From Acidobacteriota bacterium (GTDB lineage Bacteria; Acidobacteriota; Vicinamibacteria; Fen-336): a DNA stretch of 57,253 nt. Positions 38,536 through 47,443 of this stretch are shown in pieces (position 1 is the stretch's first letter; every line of letters starts with the position of its first letter). The DNA is taken from NCBI GenBank assembly GCA_022340585.1, contig JAJDNS010000213.1:1-57253 (forward strand), written 5' to 3'. The notes under the pieces are model-generated. The model was not told the DNA's origin, did no database searches, and saw only the letters and a program-made list of their open reading frames with translations. The translations under genes and the position numbers were made by a program.

Positions 38536-39260
38536 CCGCGCGCCGCCGCGGCCCGGAACTCCTCGAGGATGCGCACCCCGGAGCTGGTGCCGATGCGGTT
38601 CGCGCCGGCGGCAATCAGCTCCCGGGCGAAGGTCCAGTCACGCACCCCCCCGGCGGCCTTGACCCCGGTACGCGCCCCCACCGTGCGGCGCATGAGGGCG
38701 ACGTCCCTGGTCGTGGCACCGCCGGGTCCGAAGCCGGTGGAGGTCTTGACGAAGCCTGCTCCCGCCTGCTGGGAGAGAGTGCAGGCCCGGACCTTCTCGT
38801 CGTCGGTGAGGAGAGCAGCCTCGATGATGACCTTGACCACGATCCCCGGGCACGCGTCGACGACGGCCGCGATGTCGTCCTCCACGAGCCCGTCATCTCC
38901 GCTCTTGAGGGCGCCCACGTTCAGGACCATGTCGATCTCGCAGGCTCCGTCATCGACCGACCGCCTGGCCTCCGCGGCCTTGATCCCGGGGAGCGAGGCT
39001 CCCAACGGGAACCCCGCCACCGAGGCCACCCGGGTGGGATATCCCCGGAGCTCTTCGGCGCACAGGGCGACCCAGACCGGGTTCACGCAGACCGCGGCGA
39101 AGCCGTGCGCGCGCCCGTCGGCACACAGCACCCTGATGGCGTCGCCGGTGGCCTCCGGCTTGAGCAGGGTGTGGTCGATCAGTCCGGCCAGCGCCCGGGG
39201 ATCGAGGGAATCCGCGGGGATCGGGCCGGTGTGGTGGGGGTCTGCGGTCGGTGCGCTCAT
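38532..39260 (-). CDS. deoC: Deoxyribose-phosphate aldolase
   Basis: 242-aa class I aldolase that splits 2-deoxyribose-5-phosphate into glyceraldehyde-3-phosphate and acetaldehyde. The Schiff-base lysine is K172 in GFVKTSTGF; the second conserved Lys is in [10 protein letters not shown], and the N-terminal [11 protein letters not shown] and [14 protein letters not shown] are intact. It completes the nucleoside breakdown started by the phosphorylases at 48-51 kb. Its ATG overlaps the stop of the dipeptide epimerase (ATGA), so it is co-translated with that gene rather than with the nucleoside operon. Confidence 0.95.
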   Translation of the reverse strand: MSAPTADPHHTGPIPADSLDPRALAGLIDHTLLKPEATGDAIRVLCADGRAHGFAAVCVNPVWVALCAEELRGYPTRVASVAGFPLGASLPGIKAAEARRSVDDGACEIDMVLNVGALKSGDDGLVEDDIAAVVDACPGIVVKVIIEAALLTDDEKVRACTLSQQAGAGFVKTSTGFGPGGATTRDVALMRRTVGARTGVKAAGGVRDWTFARELIAAGANRIGTSSGVRILEEFRAAAARG

Positions 39261-40372
39261 CGTGGGCGGTCGCGGGAGATCAGCCCCAGCCCGGGGCGAT
39301 CGGGAAGGGTCAGTCGACCCTCACGCACCTCGACGCCCGACCAGGGATCGTTGGCGATGAGCAGGTGGCCGTCGAGGTCCGCGTAGTCGACCAGGGGGGA
39401 GAGGTGCGCGGCGGCGGTGGTGCTCACCGAGCTCGAGATCATGCAGCCCAGCATCACGCCGAGATCGCACGCACGGGCAGTGTGGATCATGCGCAGGCCC
39501 TCCCGGATCCCGCCTGATTTGTCGAGCTTGATGTTGACGCCGTCGTAGACCCCGGAGAGCCGGGGGATGTCGTGCGCACGCCCGCAGGCCTCGTCAGCGA
39601 ACAGCGGCACGTCCACCCGCTCGCGCACCCATCCCGTCTCCTCGAGCATGGCGGCGGGCATGGGCTGCTCGACGAGCTCCACCCCGCGCGCGGCCAGCCA
39701 CTCGATCTTGCGGACCGCGGTCTCCCGGTCCTTCCAGCCCTCGTTGACGTCGACCCGGAGGGGCTTGTCCGTGACCTCACGCACCGCGGCGATTGTGTCC
39801 TCGTCGCTGTCCAGGCCGACCTTGATCTTGAGGACGGGGAACTCGGCCGCTTCCCGCACCTTCTGCCGCGTCATCTCGGGCGAGTCGATCCCGATGGAGA
39901 ACGTGGTGAGGGGGGCGTCGGCGGGATCGAGGCCGAGGAGGCGGTGCAGCGGCATCCCGAGCTTTCGGCCCCGCCAGTCGTGGAGGGCGATGTCGAGGGC
40001 CGCGCGGGCAGCGTACTGGTGCTCGAGCCGGGCGAAGGCCTTCCCGAGGACCTTCTCGAGAAGCCAGGGGTCGGCCTCCTCCACGAGGTCCGCGAGGTCC
40101 TCAAGGGCGGCCCGGGCCCGAGCAGCGTCCTCGCCGTACCGGACGATGGGGGCGCCCTCACCGAGCCCCTCGACCCCGTCGCGCCGGTAGCGCACGAGCA
40201 CGGTGTCACGGGTCTCGCTGGAGGACATGGTGGTCGTCCAGGTGTGGCGGAGCTCCAGGTGGAGGGTCTCGACCACGAGGCCGGCGCGACTCTCGCCCCC
40301 GGCGAGCGTTGCCGGCAGGACCGTCCCGCCGGCGAGGGTCCCCGTCGCCTTGAGCCACTCCCTGCGTCTCAT
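39257..40372 (-). CDS. Dipeptide epimerase (enolase superfamily) with Tat-like signal
   Basis: 371-aa member of the L-Ala-D/L-Glu-type dipeptide epimerases. The KxK motif (K182/K184 in VLKIKVGLD), metal ligands in [15 protein letters not shown] and LFADEA, and K282 in [10 protein letters not shown] are all present. The N-terminus [16 protein letters not shown] is a twin-arginine signal (RRxWLK) followed by a hydrophobic stretch, so the enzyme is probably exported folded. In other bacteria these enzymes help to recycle murein peptides. The start at 40372 has AAAGGAG 10 nt upstream. It is first in a two-gene unit with deoC and divergent from the AGCS symporter. Confidence 0.9.
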   Translation of the reverse strand: MRRREWLKATGTLAGGTVLPATLAGGESRAGLVVETLHLELRHTWTTTMSSSETRDTVLVRYRRDGVEGLGEGAPIVRYGEDAARARAALEDLADLVEEADPWLLEKVLGKAFARLEHQYAARAALDIALHDWRGRKLGMPLHRLLGLDPADAPLTTFSIGIDSPEMTRQKVREAAEFPVLKIKVGLDSDEDTIAAVREVTDKPLRVDVNEGWKDRETAVRKIEWLAARGVELVEQPMPAAMLEETGWVRERVDVPLFADEACGRAHDIPRLSGVYDGVNIKLDKSGGIREGLRMIHTARACDLGVMLGCMISSSVSTTAAAHLSPLVDYADLDGHLLIANDPWSGVEVREGRLTLPDRPGLGLISRDRPR

Positions 40373-40460
40373 CCTCGGGGTTCTCCTTTCACGGCGGGCC
40401 GAGGGTAGCACGTCCCCGCGGTCGCGTTGGCGATGGTCTATCATGCCGGATGCCTCGACC

Positions 40461-40575
40461 CAGCACACGATTCCGCGAGGGCGATCGTGTCCCTGGCGGG
40501 ACCGGGCCGGCCTGCGGCCGGGTGCCCTGGCCAGGCACACGATTCCGCCAAGGCGATCGTGTCCCTGGCGGGACC
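40461..40575 (+). repeat. Palindromic intergenic repeat, copies 2 and 3 in tandem
   Basis: Two head-to-tail copies (40461-40503 and 40533-40575, period 72 nt) of the element also found at 22221-22262. Both contain ACACGAT ... ATCGTGT arms, and the second has 13-bp arms with one mismatch. They differ only at a few core bases. They lie upstream of the AGCS gene and downstream of a TATCAT box (40439-40444), so they may be in its leader. Confidence 0.75.
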
Positions 40576-40592
40576 TTCCGGGTGACAGCCAC

Positions 40593-41999
40593 GTGAGCTC
40601 TTCCGCGACACCGCCGGAGTCGATCCTCGCCACGCTCAGCGCCCTGGGCGATGCCGCGGCGGCGGCGATCTTTCGCGCCAGCGACGCCGCCTTTGGGCCC
40701 TGGACGGTGGCCGTGCTCCTCGGCACCGGGCTCTTTCTCAGCGTGCGTCTGCGGTTTGTCCAGGTCCGGCACTTCCGCGATGCCCTGGGCGCGCTGCGCC
40801 CGGCGGGGGCGGGAGGCGACGGCGTGCTCACCCCGTTCCAGGCCTTCACGACCGCCCTCGCCGCCTCGGTGGGGACCGGCAACATCGCCGGCGTTGCCAC
40901 GGCGATCGTCTCCGGCGGGCCGGGGGCCCTCTTCTGGATCTGGTGCTACGGGTTCTTTGCCACCGCCATCAAGTTCACCGAAGCCGTGCTCGGTGTCCGC
41001 TACCGGGTGCTCGATACGACCTATCTGTCCGCGGGCCCGATGCACTACCTCCGCGACGGGCTCGGGATGCGGCGGCTGGGATGGCTCTACGCCCTCATCG
41101 CGGGGATCGCCGCTCTCACCACCACGACCTTCACCCAGCCCAACTCGATCGCCGTGGTGTTCGAGAGCCACCTTCACGTCCCGACGGCCGTGGCCGGCGT
41201 CGGGATCGCGGTTCTCACCTGGCTCGTGATCATCGGGGGGGTCACGTCCATCGGGCGGGCGGCCGAGAAGCTGGCCCCGTCGATGGTGGCGCTCTACCTC
41301 CTCGGCGGGCTGCTGGTGATCGTCACCCACGGCGATCGCCTGGGAGGCGTTCTCGCCCTCGTGATGCGCGAGGCGTTCTCCTTCCGGGCCGGGGTGGGCA
41401 GCGCGGCCGGGATCGGCATCATGATGGCCATGCGCTACGGTCTCGCCCGGGGGATCTACGCCAACGAGGCCGGCTACGGCACCGCGGCAGTGGCGTACGG
41501 TACCGCGAGGAGCCGGCGGCCGGTCCAGCAGGGCTACGCGGCGGTGATGGAGGTGTTCATCGTGTCGTTCGTCACCTCCACCATCAGCGCCCTCACCGTG
41601 CTCGTGACTGGGGTCTGGCGCTCCGGTCTCACGAGCACGGCCGCGGTGGCGGAGGCCTTCAACCACGCGGTTCCGGGGGGCGGCGGCTGGGCGGTGGCAG
41701 TGTGCGCCTTCCTGTTCGGCTACACCACGCTGCTGGGCTGGGGCTACTACGGAGAGCAGTTCCTCGAGTACGTCCTGGGCCGGCGGGTGGTGAAGCCCTA
41801 CCGCTGGATCTACTGCGGTCTCATCGTCATCGGTGCGACCACCCACGTCGATCTGGTCTGGGCGTGGGGTGACCTCATGAACGCCCTCCAGATACTGCCC
41901 AACCTCGTGGGGCTGGTCGGGCTCTCCGGAGTGGCGGCGGCGCTTCTGCGCGTGGCCGAGGAGCGCCCGAAGGGCGGCGAGGAGGCCGTGGAACGATGA
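40593..41999 (+). CDS. AGCS-family sodium:alanine/glycine symporter
   Basis: 468-aa polytopic carrier of the alanine or glycine:cation symporter family. The signatures VGTGNIAGVATAI and GVTSIGRAAEKLAPSM, and NEAGYGTAAVAYG near the middle, are clear. It imports small amino acids with sodium. The likely start is GTG at 40593; the N-terminal coding pattern begins there, though the ribosome site is weak. Its stop overlaps the lysA ATG (ATGA), so amino-acid import and lysine synthesis are translated together. An alternative ATG at 40443 would read through the repeat elements and is unlikely. Confidence 0.92.
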   Translation: MSSSATPPESILATLSALGDAAAAAIFRASDAAFGPWTVAVLLGTGLFLSVRLRFVQVRHFRDALGALRPAGAGGDGVLTPFQAFTTALAASVGTGNIAGVATAIVSGGPGALFWIWCYGFFATAIKFTEAVLGVRYRVLDTTYLSAGPMHYLRDGLGMRRLGWLYALIAGIAALTTTTFTQPNSIAVVFESHLHVPTAVAGVGIAVLTWLVIIGGVTSIGRAAEKLAPSMVALYLLGGLLVIVTHGDRLGGVLALVMREAFSFRAGVGSAAGIGIMMAMRYGLARGIYANEAGYGTAAVAYGTARSRRPVQQGYAAVMEVFIVSFVTSTISALTVLVTGVWRSGLTSTAAVAEAFNHAVPGGGGWAVAVCAFLFGYTTLLGWGYYGEQFLEYVLGRRVVKPYRWIYCGLIVIGATTHVDLVWAWGDLMNALQILPNLVGLVGLSGVAAALLRVAEERPKGGEEAVER

Positions 42000-43237
42000 C
42001 GGGGTTCGAACGGATCGAGGGCGGGGAGCTGGCGTGCGACGGCGTGGACCTGGGAGGCGTGGGGGAGCGGTTCGGGACACCGCTCTTCGTCTACAGCCGA
42101 CGCGCCATCGAGGAGGCGTGGAGGGCCTACGAGAGCGCGTTCGCCGGGGTCCCGCACCGCATCTGCTACGCGGTGAAGGCCAACGGCAACGGGGCCATCC
42201 TGCGCGTCCTGGCCGCCCTCGGCGCCGGGGCGGACATCGTGTCCGGTGGAGAGATGCTCGCGGCCCTGCGGGCCGGGTTCCCACCCGAGCACATCGTCTT
42301 CGCCGGGGTCGGCAAGACCAACGAGGAGCTGAGCCTCGGCCTCGAGCGCGGAATCGGTGAGTTCAACGCCGAGAGCGAAGAAGAGATCACCCGACTGGGA
42401 GAGGCGGCGGTGGGCCGTGGCGTCGTCGCCCGCGTCTCGTTGCGGGTGAACCCCGACATCGACCCTCAGACCCACCCGTACATCTCCACCGGGCTGCGCG
42501 AGGCGAAGTTCGGAGTGCCCATTGCCCGGGCCCCGGAGATCCTGCGTCGCTCGCGGGGCCGGCCGGGAATCCGGATCGTGGGCCTCCAGTGCCACCTGGG
42601 CTCGCAGATCACCGACCTGGCGCCCCTGGCCGCCGGCGCCCGGGACCTCGCCGGGCTGAGCCGGCGGCTCCTGGCCGAGGGCTTTCCCCTCGAGACGATC
42701 GACCTCGGCGGAGGCCTGGGCGTGGACTACGAGAACGGGGGCGGCGCCGACCCCGGGACCCTCGCGCGGCAGATCCTGCCCGAGATCGAGGGGCTGCCGC
42801 TCACGCTCGTCCTCGAGCCTGGACGCTCCCTGGTGGCCGGAGCCGGGGTCCTCCTGACCCGCGTCCTGTACGTCAAGGCGAACGGTGACCGTCGCTTCGT
42901 CGTCGTGGACGCGGGGATGAACGATTTGCTGCGCCCCGCGCTCTACGGTGCCTTCCACCGGGTGGAGCCGGTCCGGCCTCGAGGCCGCGACCTCGTCGAG
43001 GCGGACGTGGTCGGCCCGGTCTGCGAGACCGGAGACTTCCTCGCCCGGGGGCGGAGAATGGAGCGTCCGGAGCCCGGGGACCTGATCGCGGTGAGAGACA
43101 CCGGCGCCTACGGATTCGCCATGTCGTCCCGGTACAACATGCGGCCTCGCGCCGCCGAGGTCATGGTCGAGGAGGGGGCGGCGCGCCTCGTTCGCCGCCG
43201 GGAGACCTTCGAGGACCTGATCCGCACGGAGACCTGA
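41996..43237 (+). CDS. lysA: Diaminopimelate decarboxylase
   Basis: 413-aa PLP enzyme of fold type III that makes lysine from meso-diaminopimelate. The PLP lysine is K61 in CYAVKANGN; HLGSQI, GGGLGVDY and EPGRSLVAGAG are the other family motifs, and GPVCETGDFLA carries the active-site Cys contributed to the partner subunit. Length is normal. The ATG overlaps the AGCS stop by 4 nt. No other lysine-pathway gene is near. It ends 11 nt from the convergent peptide-binding protein gene. Confidence 0.94.
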   Translation: MTGFERIEGGELACDGVDLGGVGERFGTPLFVYSRRAIEEAWRAYESAFAGVPHRICYAVKANGNGAILRVLAALGAGADIVSGGEMLAALRAGFPPEHIVFAGVGKTNEELSLGLERGIGEFNAESEEEITRLGEAAVGRGVVARVSLRVNPDIDPQTHPYISTGLREAKFGVPIARAPEILRRSRGRPGIRIVGLQCHLGSQITDLAPLAAGARDLAGLSRRLLAEGFPLETIDLGGGLGVDYENGGGADPGTLARQILPEIEGLPLTLVLEPGRSLVAGAGVLLTRVLYVKANGDRRFVVVDAGMNDLLRPALYGAFHRVEPVRPRGRDLVEADVVGPVCETGDFLARGRRMERPEPGDLIAVRDTGAYGFAMSSRYNMRPRAAEVMVEEGAARLVRRRETFEDLIRTET

Positions 43238-43248
43238 CCCCCTGGACG

Positions 43249-44733
43249 CTACTCACTCTTCCAGGCCTTGCCGTAGGACAGGATCCCGGTGGGGCCGGTC
43301 ACCAGCCCGTTGACCCCGCGCCTCCGGGCCGCGAACACCGAGGCGTGGTAGAGAGGCACGAAGGGCATCTCCTCCTGAAAGAGGGCATAGACGCGGCGGT
43401 AGAGGGCACCGCGCATCTGGCTCGCGCTCTCCATGCGGGCCCTCTTGAGCAGGCGGTCCATCTCCTCGCTGCGATAGCGGCTCCGGTTGGTGGTCCCGAT
43501 CGATCCCGAGTCGAGGAGAGCGGTGAGGAAGTCGTTGGGGTCCAGGGTGTCGGCCTGCCAGCCCAGGAGCGCCATGTCGAAGTCGCCGCGAGAGGTGAGC
43601 TCCACGTACTTCGCCCAGCCCTCCACCTCGCGAATTCGCACCACCAACCCGATCGTCGCCAGGGCCTTCCGGACGTCCTCGCCGAGGCGGAGGGGCTCCG
43701 GGAGGTAGGGTCGCGGCTCCCTGGACACGTCGAGGGTCGTCTCGAAACCGTCGTCCACGCCGGCTCGGGCCAGAAGGCGGCGGGCGCGCTCGCGGTCGAG
43801 CACTCGGGTGCGGGCACGGGCGCGGGAGGCCTGGGGGAAAAGCGCGGGAGGCAGGGGCGCGTACGCCGGCTCGCCGTAGCCCTTCAGGACGTCGTCGACG
43901 ATCACCGAGCGGTCCAGGGCCCGAGCCAGGGCCAGACGCACCCGGGCGTCGTCGAAGGGCGGGCGCGCATTGTTCAGGGCGAGGTAGGCCAGGTTCAGCC
44001 CGCTCTGGGAGTCCAGCGTGATCTCCTCCCGGGCGCGAAGCTCGTCCACCCGGCCCTGGTCGATGGCGGAGGAGACGTCGACCTTGCCCGAGAGGAGGGC
44101 TCGCACCAGCGCTTCGTCGTCGGCGAAGCGCTGGAAGACGACGTGGCTCAGGCGCGGCGCGCCCCCCCAGTGGTCCTGGAACGCCTCGAGCACGACCCGA
44201 CCCGGCTTCCAGGAGACGAGCCCGAAGGGGCCGGTTCCGACCGGGTGCTCGCTCGCGCGGCCTTCGAGCCGGCGAGGGCTCTGGAGGGCATAGAAGGGTT
44301 GGGAGAGCGTGGACAGGAGCGCGGCGTTGGCACGGTCGAGAGTGACCTGGACGACGTGGGGGCCGATGCGCCGCGCCCGTCCCGGGAACGCACGCTCCCG
44401 CCGGAGGTGCTCGAGGTTGCCGACCACGGCGTCGGCGTCGAACGGCGTGCCGTCGTGGAAGAACACCCCCTTCCGGAGGGTGAACGTCCAGGTGCGCTGG
44501 TCCCGCGTGGCCCAGGTGAGGGCCAGGACGCCCTCCGGGCGGAGCGAGCCCGGACGCACCCGCACCAGCGTCTCACAGATGTTGCTGACGATCTCCGCCC
44601 CCAGGACATCGGTGGCCAGGTGGGGCTCGAGGCTCACCGGCTCGGCCAGGGTGCCGACAACCAGTGTGCCCTGGGACGCTCCCGCCGGGGGGGCCGCCAG
44701 GAGGGCGACGGCGAGGGTGAGCGAGGGCAGCAC
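43249..44733 (-). CDS. ABC transporter peptide-binding protein (SBP family 5)
   Basis: 494-aa extracytoplasmic solute-binding protein of the DppA/OppA family. A signal peptide (LTLAVALLAAPPAGA) is followed by GTLAEPVSLEPHLATDVLG, TWTFTLRKGVFFHDGTPFDA and NNARPPFDDARVRLALARA, the normal family landmarks. It would deliver di- or oligopeptides to a permease; no permease or ATPase is beside it, so it is an orphan. The start is GTG at 44733. A TAGAAT box ends exactly 6 nt upstream, so the mRNA may begin at the start codon itself. Confidence 0.9.
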   Translation of the reverse strand: MLPSLTLAVALLAAPPAGASQGTLVVGTLAEPVSLEPHLATDVLGAEIVSNICETLVRVRPGSLRPEGVLALTWATRDQRTWTFTLRKGVFFHDGTPFDADAVVGNLEHLRRERAFPGRARRIGPHVVQVTLDRANAALLSTLSQPFYALQSPRRLEGRASEHPVGTGPFGLVSWKPGRVVLEAFQDHWGGAPRLSHVVFQRFADDEALVRALLSGKVDVSSAIDQGRVDELRAREEITLDSQSGLNLAYLALNNARPPFDDARVRLALARALDRSVIVDDVLKGYGEPAYAPLPPALFPQASRARARTRVLDRERARRLLARAGVDDGFETTLDVSREPRPYLPEPLRLGEDVRKALATIGLVVRIREVEGWAKYVELTSRGDFDMALLGWQADTLDPNDFLTALLDSGSIGTTNRSRYRSEEMDRLLKRARMESASQMRGALYRRVYALFQEEMPFVPLYHASVFAARRRGVNGLVTGPTGILSYGKAWKSE

Positions 44734-44739
44734 CCCCCG

Positions 44740-44745
44740 ATTCTA
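44740..44745 (-). promoter_or_regulatory. -10-like TAGAAT immediately before the SBP start
   Basis: The box (minus strand) is followed after 6 nt by the GTG start, the distance expected between a -10 box and the transcription start. A G-rich run lies between but is too close to be a ribosome site. Confidence 0.45.
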
Positions 44746-44810
44746 CCCGCCCGAAGAGGCGAGGCCGCCCGGGTCCCCCGTGGCTCGAGAATGTCCGTCG
44801 CAAGAAGAAC

Positions 44811-44831
44811 GGGGGCCCGGCGAGGGCCCCC
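44811..44831 (-). terminator. Terminator after the TolC-like gene
   Basis: Perfect 8-bp stem (GGGGGCCC / GGGCCCCC) with a 5-nt loop, 27 nt after the tolC-like stop. In the minus direction it is followed by GTTCTTCTTGCG, a moderately T-rich tail. Confidence 0.65.
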
Positions 44832-44858
44832 GAGACCGCGCCCGCGTGGCGACGGCGA

Positions 44859-46499
44859 TCAGAAGATCCCGGTGGCCTGGTTCACCGACGACGCGGCGGC
44901 GCCCGAGAGCACGGCCTGGCCGGCCTGGCTGCTGGAGCTTCCGCCCACGACGACCGCGGCCCCGAGGCCGCTCACTCCGGCCTCCTGGACCCGCTGGAAG
45001 TTGACCAGGCTCTTGCGGTACTCGGCAACGGCCTGGAGCTCGGCGACCTCCTGGGTGGCGAGATCGCGCTGCGCCTGGTTCACGAGGTAGGTCGTGGACA
45101 TCCCGGCGTCGAACTTCTTCTGCTCGGCGTCGAGGCGCTCGGCGGCCAGCTCCCGTGCGGCCTTGGTGGAGGCGACTCGCTTGAAGCCGGAGAGGACGCC
45201 GCGGCCGGCGGTGCGGACCTCCTGGGCCACCTGGAGCTCCAGGCGGCGCAGGGAGACGAGGGCCTGCTCCCGGGACAGCTCGGCCTGGGCCCGCAGGGCC
45301 TTGTTGGACTTGTTGGGGATGGAATAGCGGAACTGCAGGCCGACGTTCCAGGAGGGGAAGTCGTTGCCAAAGGCCTCGCTGAAGGCATCTCCGTACCCGC
45401 CCGGGATCGTCTCGATGATCTCGCCGCCGATGGGGGGCTCCCGGATGATCTCGGTCCCGCCCGCGCCCGACCCGCCGTAGCCGGCCACGAGGTCGAGGCG
45501 CGGCTTCGTCTGGTTGCCCCGGTAGAGGACGTCGAGGTCCGATCGCTCGAGGGCCTTGCGGGCGGCCACCACGTCGGTCCGGTTGTCCAGGGCGTTCTGG
45601 ACTGCGAGTTCGAGGTCGACCGGAACGGGCTCGGCCACGGGGGCGGTGGTGGGCACGATCGCCGTGGCCCACATGCTCGGGTCGTTCTGCGGGAAGATGA
45701 CCCGCTTCACGTTGTCCATGCTGTCGGCGACCAGGTTCTCGGCCACGATCACCGCCTCCTCGCGGGCCGCCACCTCCGACCGCGCCTCGACGATGTCGAG
45801 GGGAGCCATGGTCCCCACCTTGACCCGGATCTCGTTCTCCTCGAGGAGCTTCTTGGCCAGGTTGAGGCTGTCCTGGGCCGCCCGGAGGTTGTCGAGAGCG
45901 TACACGAGGTCGTAGTAGTACTGCTTGGTCGTGGCCACGGTATTGATGACGCTCTGTCGAAACTGGATGTCGGAGATCTGGCGGTTGATCTTGCTGAGCC
46001 TGAGCTGCCGGCGGGGGGCGTCGATCTTGAGGTTCGCGAGCAGCGGCTGGGTCACGTTGACCGTGATGCCCACCCGGTAGATCGGGTTGAAGCTCGTGAA
46101 GGCGTTGTTGGTGTCGCTGCGCCGGTTGTCCCAGCTCACGTCGATCTGGCCTCCGGTCTTCACCGGGAGCGAGGCCCCGAAGCTCCAGACCTGGTTCTTG
46201 GTATTGACCACGTCGCCGCCGCTGAAGAAGTTCGTTCCCTTGGAGTCCGTCGAGTTGTAGTCGAGGTTCGCGAACAGGAACGGAACGTAGTAGCCCTCGG
46301 CGGAGACGACGTTCTGGGCGGCAATCTCCGGGTCGAACTGCGCGACCGCGATGTCGACGTTGTTGTCGAGGGCCCGCTCCACCGCCTCGTCCAACGACAA
46401 TCTCAGGGTCTGCTGCGCGGGCTGGTCCTGGGCGGTTGCGCCCGGTCCCAGGGTGAGCACGAGCAGAAGGGCGCACAGCGCCGGAATCCTAGCTCTCAT
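44859..46499 (-). CDS. TolC-family outer-membrane efflux protein
   Basis: 546-aa outer-membrane channel. A signal peptide (PALCALLLVLTLGPGATA) is followed by two OEP repeats of helical hairpins and beta strands: LRLSLDEAVERALDNNVDIA starts the first and VPVDLELAVQNALDNRTDVV the second, the usual internal duplication. Such trimeric channels serve RND or ABC exporters and type I secretion. No inner-membrane pump or adaptor gene is adjacent. The start ATG has AAGGA and GGAGG upstream. A TAGAAT box lies about 66 nt before the start, and a palindrome at 46646-46668 could be an operator. Confidence 0.92.
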   Translation of the reverse strand: MRARIPALCALLLVLTLGPGATAQDQPAQQTLRLSLDEAVERALDNNVDIAVAQFDPEIAAQNVVSAEGYYVPFLFANLDYNSTDSKGTNFFSGGDVVNTKNQVWSFGASLPVKTGGQIDVSWDNRRSDTNNAFTSFNPIYRVGITVNVTQPLLANLKIDAPRRQLRLSKINRQISDIQFRQSVINTVATTKQYYYDLVYALDNLRAAQDSLNLAKKLLEENEIRVKVGTMAPLDIVEARSEVAAREEAVIVAENLVADSMDNVKRVIFPQNDPSMWATAIVPTTAPVAEPVPVDLELAVQNALDNRTDVVAARKALERSDLDVLYRGNQTKPRLDLVAGYGGSGAGGTEIIREPPIGGEIIETIPGGYGDAFSEAFGNDFPSWNVGLQFRYSIPNKSNKALRAQAELSREQALVSLRRLELQVAQEVRTAGRGVLSGFKRVASTKAARELAAERLDAEQKKFDAGMSTTYLVNQAQRDLATQEVAELQAVAEYRKSLVNFQRVQEAGVSGLGAAVVVGGSSSSQAGQAVLSGAAASSVNQATGIF

Positions 46500-46565
46500 G
46501 TTCCTTCGTGCCTCCAGGCTTGCTTTCTCTCGGGGGCGTTGCGCCGCCAGTCGTGAAAACGATGA

Positions 46566-46571
46566 ATTCTA
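46566..46571 (-). promoter_or_regulatory. -10-like TAGAAT upstream of the TolC-like gene
   Basis: TAGAAT on the minus strand, about 66 nt before the start codon at 46499. No clear -35 box is present at the normal distance. Confidence 0.35.
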
Positions 46572-46645
46572 CCCCACGGCGACGCGAGCCTCTCCGCGTC
46601 GCCGGGTGCGCTGTTCGCCATCACTCCATAGAACGAAGGATCGCC

Positions 46646-46668
46646 GTCAAAAGATCCGCTATTTTGAC
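46646..46668. promoter_or_regulatory. Operator-like palindrome GTCAAAA-9-TTTTGAC
   Basis: Two perfect 7-nt inverted arms (46646-46652 and 46662-46668) around a 9-nt spacer, in the AT-richer part of a divergent intergenic region between the TolC-like gene and hpt. The half-site spacing of 16 nt centre to centre fits a dimeric repressor such as a TetR or MarR protein. No such regulator gene is next to it. Confidence 0.4.
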
Positions 46669-46898
46669 CGTCGGGAGGCGGAAATGGTTTGCTGTCACGG
46701 ACGTAAAGAGCCCGGAGGGGGGAGTCGCGGGCGGCGCCCGCCCCGCGGGCGACGGCATCCCGCGTAGGCGCCCGGGCCCCACCGGGGCGCCCGGCGGCGC
46801 GCGATCGGCGGAGCCGAGCCCCCTCTGGGGCGGGGCGGGATTCCCGCGCACGGCGAGAACGTTGCCGTGCCCGCTGGCACCGACGACCCCGGAGCCGG

Positions 46899-46904
46899 TA
46901 TGAT
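46899..46904 (+). promoter_or_regulatory. -10-like TATGAT before hpt
   Basis: TATGAT lies 10 nt before an ATG at 46915 and 25 nt before the preferred start at 46930. The -35 region is not convincing. Confidence 0.4.
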
Positions 46905-46929
46905 CGGCCCCTTCATGGGAGGCGGCTCG

Positions 46930-47439
46930 ATGAAGGTTCTACTGTCCTTCGACCAGATCCACGCCCGAATCCTGGAGATGGGGGAGCAGATCACCGCCGA
47001 CTACTCGGGGCGGGAGCCGCACCTGGTAGGCGTGCTGAAGGGGGCCTGTCCCTTCATGACGGACCTGGCCCAGGCCATCGATCTGCCCCTCACCCTCGAC
47101 TACATCGCCGTCTCCTCGTACGGTCGCGCGACCAAGTCCACGGGCGAGGTGAAGCTGGTCAAGGACCTGGACCAGGGGCTGGAGGGCCGGGACCTCCTCG
47201 TGATCGAGGACATCGTGGACACCGGCCTCACGTTGAACTACCTGACCAGCCTCCTCGGGGCCCGGGGCCCCCGCTCGCTCAAGGTGGTGACCCTTCTCTC
47301 CAAGCCCGCCCGCCGTCTCGTGAGCGTCCACGTCGACTACGTGGGCTTCACCATCGAGGACGAGTTCGTGGTCGGCTACGGCCTCGACTACAACGAGCGC
47401 TACCGCAACCTCAAGGACATCGTAGTCTACGGCGCCTGA
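46930..47439 (+). CDS. hpt: Hypoxanthine phosphoribosyltransferase
   Basis: 169-aa purine salvage enzyme that makes IMP or GMP from hypoxanthine or guanine and PRPP. The PRPP-binding motif LLVIEDIVDTGLTL is central; LVGVLKGACPFMTDLA, the flexible-loop SSYGRATKSTGEV and VGYGLDYNERYRNL near the C-terminus are all as in the family. The start at 46930 follows GGGAGG by 8 nt; an in-frame ATG at 46915 would add five residues and is possible if the mRNA begins at the TATGAT box. It is transcribed towards the nucleoside operon, which could supply its bases. Confidence 0.95.
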   Translation: MKVLLSFDQIHARILEMGEQITADYSGREPHLVGVLKGACPFMTDLAQAIDLPLTLDYIAVSSYGRATKSTGEVKLVKDLDQGLEGRDLLVIEDIVDTGLTLNYLTSLLGARGPRSLKVVTLLSKPARRLVSVHVDYVGFTIEDEFVVGYGLDYNERYRNLKDIVVYGA

Positions 47440-47443
47440 GCGC

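Larger units (their letters stand above)
46500..46929. other. 430-nt divergent intergenic region
   Basis: It contains no gene I can support. The left third is less GC-rich and holds the tolC-side TAGAAT box. The middle holds a TTTTGAC-type palindrome. The right part (about 46700-46860) is extremely GC-rich with several possible short hairpins (for example GCCCC/GGGGC near 46820 and overlapping GGGCGCC units near 46770-46800), and ends in the hpt promoter box. An untranslated RNA cannot be excluded but no known family was recognised. Confidence 0.5.

Noticed and set aside
41996..43237. lysA as an arginine or ornithine decarboxylase
   Set aside because: The EPGRSLVAGAG, HLGSQI and CETGD motifs and the length fit diaminopimelate decarboxylase; decarboxylases for arginine are longer.
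46700..46860. A structured regulatory RNA in the GC-rich part of the tolC/hpt region
   Set aside because: Several hairpins can be drawn but none resembles a known family, and in DNA this GC-rich such pairings arise by chance. It is listed only as a gene-free region.
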